Notes under the pieces: generated by a model | What the model was told of the DNA's origin: nothing | Databases searched by the model: none | The model's input: the letters and a program-made list of their open reading frames with translations, nothing else | NCBI RefSeq assembly: GCF_014839805.1 | Contig: NC_051119.1 | Location: 3,589,245-3,653,244 of the forward strand | Reading direction: 5' to 3' | DNA from: Manduca sexta | Taxonomy: Eukaryota > Arthropoda > Insecta > Lepidoptera > Sphingidae | Length of the DNA: 64,000 nt | Made by a program: the position numbers and the translations under genes | In this document: positions 1 through 10,516 of the stretch, in pieces | Position numbering within the stretch: the first letter of the stretch is position 1 | Layout: each line of letters opens with the position of its first letter

Positions 1-206
1 AATTTATTGTTCTCTTTTAACGGTGAAGGAAAACATTGTGAGGAAACCTGCACACCTGAGAAGTTCTCTATAGGAATTTCGAAGGTGTGTGAAGTCTACC
101 AACCCGCACTAGGCCAGCGTGGTGGACTAAGGCCTAATCCCTCTCAGTAGTAGAGGAGGCCCGTGCTCAGCAGTGGGCAAGTATACAATACAGGGCTAAT
201 ATTATT
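1..206 (+). mobile_element. SINE-A copy, 5' end outside window
   Basis: 3' two-thirds of the tRNA-derived SINE defined at 51910-52233, ending in the typical GGGCTAATATTATTAT tail. Confidence 0.85.
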
Positions 207-217
207 ATGTATGAGAT

Positions 218-549
218 TAGAATTATTAGAAATTGCGATAGCCTAGTTGGGAGTAGAACGGACTGCCGAGACGAATGTCCGCAGCTTCAAAACTTAAGGG
301 ATGTTTGACTTTTCTAAAGTTATGTGTGTATTCTTTGTGAATTATTACTTGCCGTAGCGGTGAACGAAAACATCGTGAGGAAACCTTCATACCTAAGAAG
401 TTCTCTATAAGAATTTTGAGGGTATGAGAAGTCTGTCAATCCCCACTACGCCGGAGTGGTGGACTAAGGCCTAAACCCTCTCAGTAGTAGAGGAGGCCCG
501 TGCCCAGCAGTGGGATAGTATACAATACAGGGCTGATATTATTATTATA
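218..549 (+). mobile_element. SINE-A copy
   Basis: Near-complete copy beginning at the A box (GATAGCCTAGTTGG) and ending in ATTATTAT. A 13-base direct repeat, TTATGTATGAGAT, at 205-217 and 550-562 is a probable target-site duplication; it implies it inserted beside the tail of the copy at 1-206. Confidence 0.8.
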
Positions 550-559
550 TTATGTATGA

Positions 560-2020
560 GATGTATATGATTTACGTGCCGTTTTTGGAAACTCAAATAT
601 AAAAATAAAAAAATAAATAAAGAAGGAGCGGAATGCAAAGTATATACGTAGGAATGAGGGGCAAATAAAAGAAGTGGAATCCACTGAAAGTCTTTACTTT
701 TGATCCAATTAATTTTTAATTACACGGTTGCGCGCACGCCCGAGCGTCTGCCGTATCCACCATTTCTCGCGAGAGAAAGAGAAAGCACTTTTACCTTTCT
801 CTCATGCTCCGGAAATCAGGTATGCGTACAAAAACATTTTATTATAATTCTGTTAAAATACGATCGGATATTCCCCACATATATGTAATATGTACCTTGC
901 ATTCAGCCCTTTCTTTATCCAGAGGTAGACAGAGATAAGCAAAGTGTGGAGCTTTAGTTGCGCCTCTGCTCAAATAACGCATGAATGGGCAACCAATTGG
1001 TTCAAACCTTTCAGTTAAATTCTAACGAAACAAGTGGCCCGTGCAATGGGTTAAACAAATTTGTCCAAGTTACAACAAAGTTAGTATCAGCACGTCTTCG
1101 CAGACCAATTCCGTATGATATTCATAATACCGCGCACAAACCGTATAGATTTGTGGCGGTACAATAAATGCATACATCGCCATCTCGTCAACATCGCTGG
1201 AACTGCAAGATGATCGATGCGTTGACACAAACGTAGTGATAACACACAGCAATCACGTTAGATGGCGACAAACGATCCTGGATTACGCTTGCACAATTTT
1301 AGCGACGCGTTGCATATATAGCACCACCGAATAGGAACCGTCGGAGGGGCCGCGGCCGGTCAGGCGCAACATTAGTCTGTCTAGGAATCTTCCCCTTCCA
1401 TAGAGGAACGCTACCATCTGTTCTTCTATAGCGGTGTCAACCTTTACGCCGCTAAAGATTAAAATGAGAAATATACACCGATATATACATATTCGTATAT
1501 ACTACGTATTAGATTTAGCGTGCCGAACATTCACTGTGTTCAACTGAATTGAACTGCAATCCATTCAAACTGATATTAGTATACTCAATATTGACAGCTT
1601 GTGGTTTTGTGTACGAAGTGGCGCTCATGATATAAAAACTCGAGTCTAAGTGTAAACCTAGATTTGAAGAAAATATATTAGTCAAATAAGTAAAATTATT
1701 TGTTGTTCAAGTGAATAAATAAGTTATAACAGTGACGTTTTGGTTACCATTTTAGTTCACATTTTGAACAAATAGTTTATATGGACGTTCGTGTCTATAG
1801 AATATACGTCAATATAAATATAGTATATATTTTTAGGTCGGTGCTACAATCAAAAATAATTAAACGTCCGCTGCAATGGCATGTGCTCTCATTTATAATG
1901 TATTACCTCTTCTACATACTCCATTTCATTGGTAATTAAAAACGGATGGTGTATAAGGCTCAACCTATAGATTTTTACTGGGCCCTATTTCAGACAGCTG
2001 ATATTGAGCAGTAGAGACCA
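560..2020. other. no gene found; includes a segment related to 18386-18625
   Basis: Mostly sequence without coding potential. 1261-1440 is GC-richer than its surroundings and has a TATATA at about 1313 on the plus strand, but no gene follows. 1490-1810 resembles 18386-18625 in reverse orientation (see findings). Confidence 0.5.
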
Positions 2021-2047
2021 ATATTTATTTATTTATTTATTTATTTA
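2021..2047. repeat. (TTTA)n microsatellite
   Basis: Six to seven consecutive TTTA units. Confidence 0.9.
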
Positions 2048-2560
2048 AGGACCTCCAACAAAGGATACACGGCATATAATAAATACAATGTCGTACTATT
2101 GGTACAATTAACAATGTGACGTGCCTCTACAATTATAGAAGACCACAGCATGCAAATTTATATATTAGTACACGGTAAAAACAATAATATTTGTTACTTG
2201 TAATGTTTTAAAAGCATCTAGCACAATAGTTTTACCTATTTTATATGCTTTTAAAAATATAAATGGAATACGTAAAAGAAAATAATAACCTCGTGAAACT
2301 CTCAAGGATTTAGATACAGAATTAAAGTACAATTTCGCAACCGATGAAACTATAATTTGAATAATATAGTTTATATGTTGTTATACATTAATTTTGGAAG
2401 GTGTTTATGGAGTCAATTGCAAACTTCGAAAATTTGATTAAGATAGTTTGGGTAATTGTTTTGACTTAATATTTGTTATAAGATTGGTACCACGTGCTCT
2501 AAATAATAAAGATTGCGAAATATCGTATTATAATACATTATGGGTTGAGTAAACCTGGCC
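2048..2560. other. no gene found
   Basis: AT-rich, no coding frame of interest, no repeat recognised. A weak SINE-B tail may lie at 2560-2610 (GAAAGTGGGTGC-like and GGGGATAAAAT). Confidence 0.4.
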
Positions 2561-2649
2561 AAAGTGGGTGCATCGACTGCCCTACTGCCTATTTCTTAGG
2601 GGATAAAATCTTGATTATTTTTGACATAATATGGGTGTTATAAAGACTT

Positions 2650-3012
2650 ATTTTGGTAGTCCATAATTTAGTGAAAAACATACTTATCTTCTTGAAAATA
2701 ATGCTACAATAGTGTCTCGAACCATAGGTGTAAAATAAATCGTGTAAGTTATGAACAAAATAAATATTAATAAAAATATATATTTTAATTTTACGTGCCC
2801 AATACCATTACTACTACACTAACAAAATTTCAAATACATCATAATAAGTAAAATGCATTCACGCACACGCCATGTTCGTTATAAAATCATAAAAAAAAAA
2901 CTGGGATTTTTGGTGAAAATGTTCGTTAATCATAATTGATTTTTGACACAATATTAGCAAAGGTAAAGAAGAGCATGTCATTTATTAATCCAATGTCAAA
3001 ATGACCCTGTAT
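2650..3012 (-). mobile_element. MITE-G copy, reverse orientation
   Basis: Reverse complement of most of 4016-4411: shared TGACATTG..ACTAAAT-type end (here ending AATGACCCTGTA), the GGCGTGTGCGTGA motif and the TTATTAATATTTATTTTGTTC block. The 5' terminus is degenerate. A SINE-B 3' tail (GGGAAAAAAGCGTGACG) follows at 3013-3050. Confidence 0.75.
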
Positions 3013-3050
3013 GTCTGCCTACCCCTGAAGAGGGAAAAAAGCGTGACGTT

Positions 3051-3594
3051 GAGTTATGGTCTAGCTATATTACCTTGAACTGGCAACGTATAATTTGTAA
3101 ACTGAGAAGTCCTAAGTTTCGTTTGGAGGGTATTTGAAGTGTTTTTGGAATTTAACCTGCTTAGTGAAGTAGAACTGCGAATCAATACGACACCACTTTG
3201 AAGTCCAGGTTTCAGATCATTTGCAAAGTGATATTTGGGTTTTTCTACTAGGAGCCTGAAATCTAGAATTTATAAACAAATCTAAAAACAAACTGATAAT
3301 TGATCCTCTTCACCATTATTTGTCACATAAAGAAAAAGCACACGCGTAACCTCGTTTCTTTAAATCAATGCCATGTCGCATTATTTCCGAACGTTACTTT
3401 GTCCGTAATATGTTTTCTTGGTATGTTTATATATAACGTAATTTGATTGTTGCCAATGCTTTTACGTTTCTTGAGGCGTATTTTTGGGATATAAGGATAT
3501 ATTTCGAACTAAGTGTTGTTCCAATACTCCCGCCTATAATGTATTTTCACTACAAAACTCCTAAAAAACTGCAGCGATTAATAACTCTATATAT
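3051..3594. other. no gene found
   Basis: No recognised repeat or coding region. 3215-3260 holds a short piece resembling the SINE-B middle (GTGATATTTGGGTTTTTCT...GAGCCTGAAATCT). Confidence 0.35.
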
Positions 3595-3602
3595 AACACG
3601 CC

Positions 3603-3932
3603 TAGGCGGCTATAGTCTAGTTGGGTGTGGAACGGACTGCCAAGACGAATGTCCACAGGTTCATCCCAAGGGCACACACCTCTGACTTTTCTAAAATCGT
3701 GTGTGTATTCTTAGTGAATTTATCGTTCGCTTTAACGGTGAAGGAAAAACATCGTGAGGAAACCTGCACATCTGAGAAGTTCTCTATAGGAAATTCGAAG
3801 GTATCGAGTCTACCAATCCGCACTAGGCCAGCGTGGTGGACTAAAGCCTAATCCCTCTCAGTAGTAGAGGAGGCCCGTGCTCAGCAGTGGGCAAGTATAT
3901 AATACAGGGTTGATATTATTATTATTATATGC
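3603..3932 (+). mobile_element. SINE-A copy with target-site duplication
   Basis: Complete copy (A box TATAGTCTAGTTGG, B-box region CAGGTTCATCCC, ATTATTATTAT tail) flanked by AACACGCC at 3595-3602 and 3933-3940. Confidence 0.88.
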
Positions 3933-4015
3933 AACACGCCAGCATTACTGGGATAAAAGTTACCGGTGTGTTAATCAAGGACATAATTGTTTCTGTGCTT
4001 ATTTTTATTATTCTA

Positions 4016-4411
4016 CAGGGTCATTTTGACATTGCGTTACTAAATGAAACCACATACTCGTCTTCACCTTTGCTGACTGCCAAAAATCATGGATTAATAA
4101 CTAATATTTTCACCAAAAATCCAAAAATTTAAGATGTTTTGATGATTTTGTAGTGTAATGCGAATATGGCGTGTGCGTGAGTGTATTTCTGACTGAAAGT
4201 ATGATGTTGCCGCTGTGATGAATTCTATTAGAGTAGTAGTATTAGAGCGCGTTAAATAAAATTACTTTTTATTAATATTTATTTTGTTCGAATCTTACAC
4301 TTTTTTATTTTACATCTACGGCTCAAGTAACTTATTGTAAAGTGTTATTTCCAAGTAGGTAAGTACGTGGTTTTAATTTAGTAACGCGATGTCATAATGA
4401 CCTTGTATAAA
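4016..4411 (+). mobile_element. MITE-G, complete with terminal inverted repeats
   Basis: Non-autonomous DNA transposon of about 396 bases. The left end TACAGGGTCATTTTGACATT (continuing GCGTTACTAAAT) is matched inverted by the right end at 4377-4411 (ATTTAGTAACGCGATGTCAT...). There is no coding capacity. Superfamily not determined; copies are at 2650-3012 and 21177-21350. Confidence 0.8.
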
Positions 4412-4670
4412 GCTGAAGAGTTTGTTTGAAAGCGCTAGTTCTAATTTAAAAAATCTTTTAGTATTAAATATTCCATTTATCGAAAAAGGCTTTATAACAT
4501 CACGCTATGACCAATAGGAGCGGAGCATCAATGAAACATATTGCAAGAAAGGGGGTTTTTCCCTTTTGAGTTTCCGTTGCGTGCGTTGTAGTTAAAGTTA
4601 GGCAATAAACATGTATGACGGAATTCCTCTTAACATAAATTAACGCGTCATTGGTAGTCGTTCGTTTTGG
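4412..4670 (+). mobile_element. Helitron fragment
   Basis: Contains TATAAAGCTGAAGAGTTTGT, then CATCACGCTATGACCAATAG and TTCCGTTGCGTGCG, all shared with the complete Helitrons at 5427-6637 and 29383-29880. It lacks the true 5' end and the 3' hairpin. Confidence 0.7.
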
Positions 4671-4673
4671 CAC

Positions 4674-5068
4674 TTTTTAGGGTTCCTTACCTCAAAAGGA
4701 AAAACGGAACCCTTATTCTAAGCCAACACAATCAAAAGATACAGCCGTTTTTGTCGCAAATTTTCGAAACTCGTAAGGGAATCAAAACCTATAGGGAACC
4801 TTCTCGTGAACTCTGAATCTTGAAATTTGGTACGAAGCAACGTCTTAAAGTACAGATAAAGGAAAAATTTCGAAATTCTGAAATTTTTTGACCTTTGTCT
4901 TTACTTTATGCTCCAGTTTTCCATATTGTAATGTTATGGATTTCATTTTGCAATAAATTACCATAACTATGACTCGATTGTCGCGATGAGTGAATTTTTA
5001 ATTATATACTTACAGATTTGTAGGGAACCCTCGGTGCGCGAGTCCGACTCGCACTTGGCCGGTTTTTT
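4674..5068 (+). mobile_element. repeat-D, nearly complete copy
   Basis: Starts TTTTAGGGTTCC and ends GACTCGCACTTGGCCGGTTT, the two ends recurring in five other places here. The interior has GATACAGCCGTTTTTG and GAAATTTGGTACGAAGCAAC. Common, non-coding, class unknown to me. Confidence 0.75.
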
Positions 5069-5426
5069 ATAATTGTCATAGTGAAGTAATAGCGGAGAAG
5101 GGTCCAAATAATCCGATTACTATCAGGGTAACCTTATTCTCTATTCCGCACGTTATGTTAACAGTGCGTAACAAGCACGGAACACAACGCATCATGTTTA
5201 CGACTATAGAAATTTGGCTTACAGAATACCATTCCACGCACATCTCTCAAGGATAACATGACACGGCCGCGTTACGCGTTTAGACTATCATACGGAATAA
5301 GGGCCCAGGTTCTCTTTATGTAGAATTGATGTAGAATTTAATTATCATTCTCTTTCATTATTTTTTTTTTATTATTAATTATCATATCTTTCCCTATCGG
5401 AAAAGTTTCATTTTCTCCATTGTTAA
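5069..5426. other. no gene found
   Basis: No coding potential or recognised repeat in this stretch. Confidence 0.4.
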
Positions 5427-5545
5427 TCTATACTTATAATAAATCTGTAGAGAGGTCAATTCTGTACATGAAATATATTTCCAAAATAACTATCAGGGGG
5501 TGATTAGGGATCGATACTGATGCCAAAAATGCAATTAGTAAAATT

Positions 5546-5548
<3 letters not shown>

Positions 5549-5586
<38 letters not shown>
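5549..5586. repeat. (GTCT)n microsatellite inside the Helitron
   Basis: About nine and a half uninterrupted GTCT units. Confidence 0.95.
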
Positions 5587-5947
5587 ATAACCGTTATAGA
5601 AACAAAAACTACTCGACGGATTTTAACGAAACTTGATACAATTATTTGTCATACTCCTGTGCTGGTTATAGTATACTTTTCATCACGCTACAATTAATAG
5701 GAGCAGAGCAGTGAAGGGAAATGTTGGGAAAACGGGAGAAGTTACTCCATTTATTAAGCTTCCGTCGCGTGTGCAACCTTAATGGTTAAAGCTACACAGA
5801 AATCATGTATGACGGAAATGTTCTCCTTAAAATTATGTAAAAAATATCCCACGACAGCATAAGTCTATCTTTTATGGTTGACTCACAATGACACGTGTAA
5901 CTCCCGATAGCTTAGCAGTTCGAAGCTTTATCATTATATTTGTTTAC

Positions 5948-6298
5948 TAATCTTAGGAACTATCGGTCCAAACTGAAAAATTCTTTTTGCGTTGGATAGC
6001 CCTTTATTTGTGGATTGCTATAGGCTATATATCATCACGCTATACCCAATAGGAGCGGAGCAGCAATGGCTAATCTCTGGAACTACCGGTCCAAACTGAA
6101 AAATTATTTTTGCGTTGGATAGCCCTTTGTTCGTGGAATGCTCTAAGTTATATATCATCACGCTATGACCAATAGGAGCGGAGCAGTAATGGCTAATCTT
6201 AGGAACTACCAGTTGGAACTGAAAAATTCGTTTTGTGTTGGATAGCCCTTTATTTGTGGGGTGCTATAGGCTGTATATCATCACGCTATGACCAATAA
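5948..6298 (+). repeat. three tandem units of 123 bp
   Basis: Units start at 5948, 6071 and 6194 (spacing exactly 123 twice). Each runs from TAATCTYAGGAACTA through TTGCGTTGGATAGCCCTTT to CATCACGCTATGACCAATAG. The third unit passes into the rest of the element. Confidence 0.92.
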
Positions 6299-6640
6299 TG
6301 AAACATGTTACAAATACGGGGACAATTTATTAGTTTTGAGAGCTTCCGTTGCGTGCGCTGCGTAAACGGTTAAAGTTATGCAACAATGATGTATGTCGGG
6401 ATTATTCCTCTTAAAAAGTTCTAAAAAATATATTATAAAACAAAAGTCCCCCGCTGCATCCGTTTGCCTGAACGTCTTAAACTCAAAAACTACCCAACGT
6501 ATTAAGATAAAATTTGGTATGGAGACAGTTTGAAACCCTGGGAAGAACATAGGCTCCCGGGAAACTACTACTTTTATAATGGAAAACTTTAGCCTGAAAA
6601 ACTTTATAACGCGGGCGGAGCTGCGAGCAAAAGCTAGTTA

Positions 6641-6966
6641 ATAATAATAATATCAGCCCTGTATTATATACTGTTCCACTGCTGAGCATGGGCCTCCTGT
6701 ACCACTGAGAGGGATTAGGCCTTAGTCCACCACGCTGGCCTAGTGCGGATTGGTAGACTTCACACACCTTCGAAATTCCTATAGAGAATTTCTCAGATGT
6801 GCAGGTTTCCTCACGATGTTTTCCTTCACCGTTAAAGCGAACGATAAATTCACAAAGAATACACACATGATTTTTTAGAAAATTGAGAGGTGCGTGCCCC
6901 TTGGGATTTGAACCTGCGGACATTCGTCTCGGCAGTCCGTTCCACACCCAACTAGGCTATCGCCGC
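6641..6966 (-). mobile_element. SINE-A copy
   Basis: Complete minus-strand copy, from the AATAATAATATCAGCCCTG tail to GGCTATCGCCGC. It sits four bases past the 3' end of the Helitron. Confidence 0.9.
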
Positions 6967-7018
6967 TTCTTCATTGTTAATTACAGTAAGATAATTTGTC
7001 AAATTTGTTAGTTGTATA

Positions 7019-7313
7019 TCTGTATATACAAAAGAAAGTGGTGTTAGTTACACTATTTATAACTCAAGAACGGATGAAGCGATTTGGCTGAAAATTGGTG
7101 GAGAGGTAGCTTAGAACCAGGAGACGGACATAGACACTTTTTATCCCACGGGAACGGGACGTGACATAAGACGTGGTTTAAGAAAACAAAATTTGGTATG
7201 GAGATAGTATAAGATTCTGGAAAGGTTATAGGCTACTATCCCGGGAAAATACATAGTGGGACTTTTATCCCGGAAAACTCCTTGACGCGGGCGAAGCCGC
7301 GAGCAAAAGCTAG
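7019..7313 (+). mobile_element. Helitron, 295 bp, short subfamily
   Basis: TC start after A, AAAGAAAGTGGTGTTAGTTA near the 5' end, hairpin GCGGGCGAAGCCGC and CTAG end before T. Closely related to 56913-57199. Confidence 0.82.
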
Positions 7314-7921
7314 TTATTGTTAAAACAAAGATTTATTATATTATTATTAAATATCTTGATACCTATCTGCTTACTCTTCATAGATGTAAGCGTAAATTAT
7401 ATTAATTAGGAGTGATGTCAGCAGAAACTAACATAGAATTTTTCGCAATCACAAAAGCTGCATAATTAAAAAAAAAAAATTAAAAAGTTATTCGCGCAGG
7501 TTTTAAAACTTTCGTAGTTTTCTTTAATCACGAGTAACTACTAAAATTTTAAAATAACCTCGGTTGTAAATTGCACCTTGCTTATATAAATTTAGAGTTC
7601 ATAATCCTTTGTCAGATACTTGAATAAGCTTAAAATATTATGCAGCCGTGCCTACTTTGATAAATAACACTTTGTTTCGTGTTGAGGGAGTGCTTTATTT
7701 CTTAAATTGTTGTACCGGGAATATTCTTAATAGAAACTTCTCAAAATGCACAGCTAGGGATCCGTATCTCAAAAGGATAAGGCTATATTAAAGAAATATT
7801 TTGATTTCATACAAAATTTTGTAGGCACGGGTAAAAGTGGACGTATGGAACGACATAGTCGTGAAATAACGACCAAACGCCTTAAATAAAGATTTAAAAA
7901 AAAAGGAACCCCTATAGTATG
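7314..7921. other. no gene found
   Basis: AT-rich; nothing recognised. Confidence 0.4.
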
Positions 7922-8095
7922 ACTAGTTTTTGCTCCCAGTTACGCCCGGGTGAAGAACTTTTCCGGGATAAAAGTCTCACTTTATATTTCTCCGAAATAC
8001 AAAATAGCCTATAACCTTTTCAGTTTCTTAAAATACAATCAAATTACATAAATATCTGTTTAGAGGATTTTGAGAAAATGGATAACATACAGACA
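7922..8095 (-). mobile_element. Helitron 3'-end fragment
   Basis: Begins CTAGTTTTTGCTC (inverted Helitron end), then TTTTCCGGGATAAAAGTC and an interior similar to 14858-15038. Confidence 0.65.
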
Positions 8096-8580
8096 AAAAA
8101 GAGGAGTTTGTTTTATAATATCTATAGATTTTGTTGTCCGTCTATATGTCTGTCTAGATCCTTTTTCTCAGGAAAGCGTAGAAACATCAAGCTGAAATTT
8201 ATTTCAAATACTCGGGACTATGGTTTTTTTTCAGATGTGAAAAAATCAGACTATAAGTAAGTCAACACGATCAGAAGACATGACCGTTTATCAGCCTTTT
8301 TCAATAACCGATCCCAATCTCAATCTTTAATCTGATGCCAAGAATGAGCCAATCAAATTAACTCATTTGTAAACGTCAAAACTATTTTGTTCTGATTGGT
8401 TCGTTTTTGAGATAGATCAAAAAAAAAAAAATAGAGATCGCTTATTGAAAACGGCGGTTAGTCGCATAATATTTTGCTCCCTTTGACCTAAAATAATATA
8501 ATTTGGCATGAAACATCTTACAATACGTGTAAAAGAAAAAATCATGCAAATTCATTCAATGGTTTCCCCATTTATTTCTA
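8096..8580 (+). mobile_element. repeat-D copy, diverged
   Basis: TTTTGTTGTCCGTCTATATG, CCTTTTTCTCAGGAAAGCGT, AAGCTGAAATTTATTTCAAA and CATGACCGTTTATC match the repeat-D order; the right end is missing. Confidence 0.65.
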
Positions 8581-8877
8581 ACAAACATCTAAACATAATT
8601 TGTTTGCATTTATAATATAATATTACGCTTCTAGCAACAACAGAATATTATACAAAATAACTATTCAAAATATCTGGAAATTAGTAAAATTTCACGAACA
8701 AACAAACTAACGTTTTATTACACAAAAAATGGGACTAGTTCGTGATTGCGTCAGAATATTTGAAAACATACGATGCGATATTCGAAATGAAACGCCGCGT
8801 TTTATTCTAAAATCGTTTACTAAATATAGAAAGAATGAAAAATTATTATTAGTCCAATGATGATTCTATCCTAACTT
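8581..8877. other. no gene found
   Basis: AT-rich spacer; nothing recognised. Confidence 0.4.
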
Positions 8878-9243
8878 AATTTCGGCTACGGCGGCTAATC
8901 TCAACGGAGGTCAGTTAAGTACGCAGGAGATATTATAGTGCACAAGTGTGTGCGCAGTACACATGTGCACTCTCTGTTCCATCATTCTCATAGTCCGGTG
9001 AGACGGCAATCCGACATGACCAGAGAGAGATCAGGCGCAGGACCAATGGCTTTACGTGCTTTCCGAGGCACGGCGGTATCACACCGCCAACTTACTGACT
9101 CCGAGCTGCGACTGAGTAATACTTTTAGATAGAAAAACCCAGTCACTATCATTTTGGCCCGACCCGGGATTCGAACCCAGCACTTCAGCGCGGTAGTCGT
9201 ACCCGTACCTTGTACAATCGCAACAACACCACCGAGACAGCCC
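8878..9243 (-). mobile_element. SINE-C, tRNA-derived, full copy
   Basis: On the minus strand: tRNA-like head with GTCTCGGTGGTGTTGTTG and a perfect B box GGTTCGAATCC (9167-9177), a body distinct from SINE-B, and a tail with CACTATAATATCTCCTGCG. The tRNA-like head is shared with SINE-B, but the body is different. Confidence 0.78.
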
Positions 9244-9330
9244 CGTGTTAATCGGTGATTATTTGTCCACACATTGCCCCAAAACATAATTGTAGTAAAT
9301 ACTACAAATGGTACAGGAAATAAAGATCAA

Positions 9331-9569
9331 CCCCCTTATTCATAGAGCGGAGCATTGCTGTGATAACAAGTCTGTTTCTCAGCTTTGTTTATGTGACAGC
9401 TTGCTGTTTGTTCAGCTTTGTTTATCTGACAGCCAACTAGACTATTGTATCTCAATATTAGCCAATCAAAACGGCCCTATGTCTACGCACTGCGAAGGCT
9501 GCCATGCCGTCAGCACTGAGAAACAGACATGTTATCACAGCAAAGATAGAGCTTAGATATATAACGTCT
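9331..9569 (+). mobile_element. MITE-I, right end degraded
   Basis: Starts CCCCCTTATTCATAGAGCGG; shares GAGCATTGCTGTGATAACAA and GCCCTATGTCTACGCACTGC with the complete copy at 38088-38298. The right terminal repeat is eroded. Confidence 0.8.
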
Positions 9570-9688
9570 CTCCCTCTGTAAAGATAAATAAGTGGATTAG
9601 GTTCCATATAGTATCGACTGACGGGGGTAATTACCCTTCTCAAGTTAACACAATTATACCAGTCTGATTACAAAACTGATTACAGAAC

Positions 9689-9952
9689 AGACTGCCTCGG
9701 TGGCGTAGCTGTACTGCATGCGCGGTACGACAGCGCTCTGAGGTCCTGGGTTCGAATCCCGGGTCGGGCAAAGTGATATTTGGGTTTTTCTGCTCAGTAT
9801 CAGCCCGGAGTCTGGAATTTGTGCCCGATATGGCGATAGGCTCGCCCCCTATCACATCATGGGACGGAACACACTCGCCGAAAAGTGGGTGCAATGGTTG
9901 CGCCTCTGCATACCCCTTCGGGGATAAAATGCGTGATGTTGTGTGTGTTGTG
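9689..9952 (+). mobile_element. SINE-B, full copy with 12-bp target-site duplication
   Basis: Reference copy of SINE-B. A-box-like TGGCGTAGCTGT at 9701, perfect B box GGTTCGAATCC at 9749-9759, a body (GGAGTCTGGAATTTGTGCCC, ATCACATCATGGGACGGAAC) and a GTGTGT-rich tail. Flanked by TGATTACAGAAC at 9677-9688 and 9953-9964. Reading frames here are by-products; it is transcribed by RNA polymerase III and moved by a LINE. Confidence 0.92.
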
Positions 9953-10188
9953 TGATTACAGAACGCGACACTTCCGGAGTCACTATTTGATATTTGACTG
10001 TCTCTGTGGCGTCGTTGTGCTTACGCAGTATTAATACGATTCGTACAACCCTGATTTCTACCTAGCATGATTCGTGAGGTTATTGATATTAAAAATCAAC
10101 TGAATTTTAATAGATAAGATGGTTGGAAGCTTGCATATGCCTGAGATCCTGTTCTACAATTAATTAAATCGAAACTCAAAAGACCAGC

Positions 10189-10395
10189 TGCCAGACACTG
10201 AAAATTCTGCTTAGACCGGACTGTCAAGAGCAAAAAAATAAAATTTTGTATAATTGTTATATGTAAATAGATATTGTGACTGACGTTTCGGATGACCAAC
10301 TCCTCGATCCCCCGTGACCAAGGCTGCAAAATCTTCAAAACATTGGGTGAAAATTACAATATAAAAAACCGCAATAAAATTCGAAAAATAGTTTT
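10189..10395 (-). mobile_element. repeat-F fragment
   Basis: Inverse of 13681-13945: GACTTTGCAGCC-type core (here GGCTGCAAAATCTTC), the GACCAACTCCTCGATCCCCC block and the AACCGCAATAAAATTCG end. Confidence 0.7.
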
Positions 10396-10449
10396 ATTTA
10401 TGTGAACTATTGCTGGTTTTACACCTTGTATGTGATCGATGTATATTAT

Positions 10450-10516
10450 ATCTGGTAACCTTTGGAGGAGGCTCAAGTTCACCAGTGGACATCCTGCGGC
10501 TGATGATAATGATATG
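10450..10516 (+). mobile_element. LINE 3'-terminal stub
   Basis: CTTTGGAGGAGGCTC...CCAGTGGACATCCTGCGGCTGATGATAATGATA is the 3' end seen on many lepidopteran LINEs of RTE type (RT C-terminus plus a GATGAT tail). Confidence 0.55.

Larger units (their letters stand above)
5427..6637 (+). mobile_element. Helitron (non-autonomous), 1.2 kb, with 123-bp tandem repeats
   Basis: Begins TC after an A and ends CTAG before a T, with a GC hairpin (GCGGGCGGAGCTGCG) eleven bases before the end: the Helitron hallmarks (5' TC, 3' hairpin plus CTRR, insertion between A and T, no duplication). It encodes no Rep/helicase. The interior has a (GTCT)n tract and three tandem units of 123 bases. Confidence 0.8.

Noticed and set aside
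1261..1440. promoter / CpG-rich start of an unknown gene
   Set aside because: TATA-like motif and GC-rich patch are present, but no coding exon follows.
5948..6298. CRISPR-like array
   Set aside because: Units are 123 bp with no spacer alternation, and lie inside a eukaryotic Helitron.
6483..6947. 154-residue protein on the minus strand
   Set aside because: It runs across a Helitron end and a SINE-A, and its segments match other copies of those repeats.
9701..9775. tRNA gene
   Set aside because: The A and B boxes are those of a SINE head; it lacks a proper cloverleaf and is followed by the SINE body. The same holds for all other tRNA-like matches in the window.
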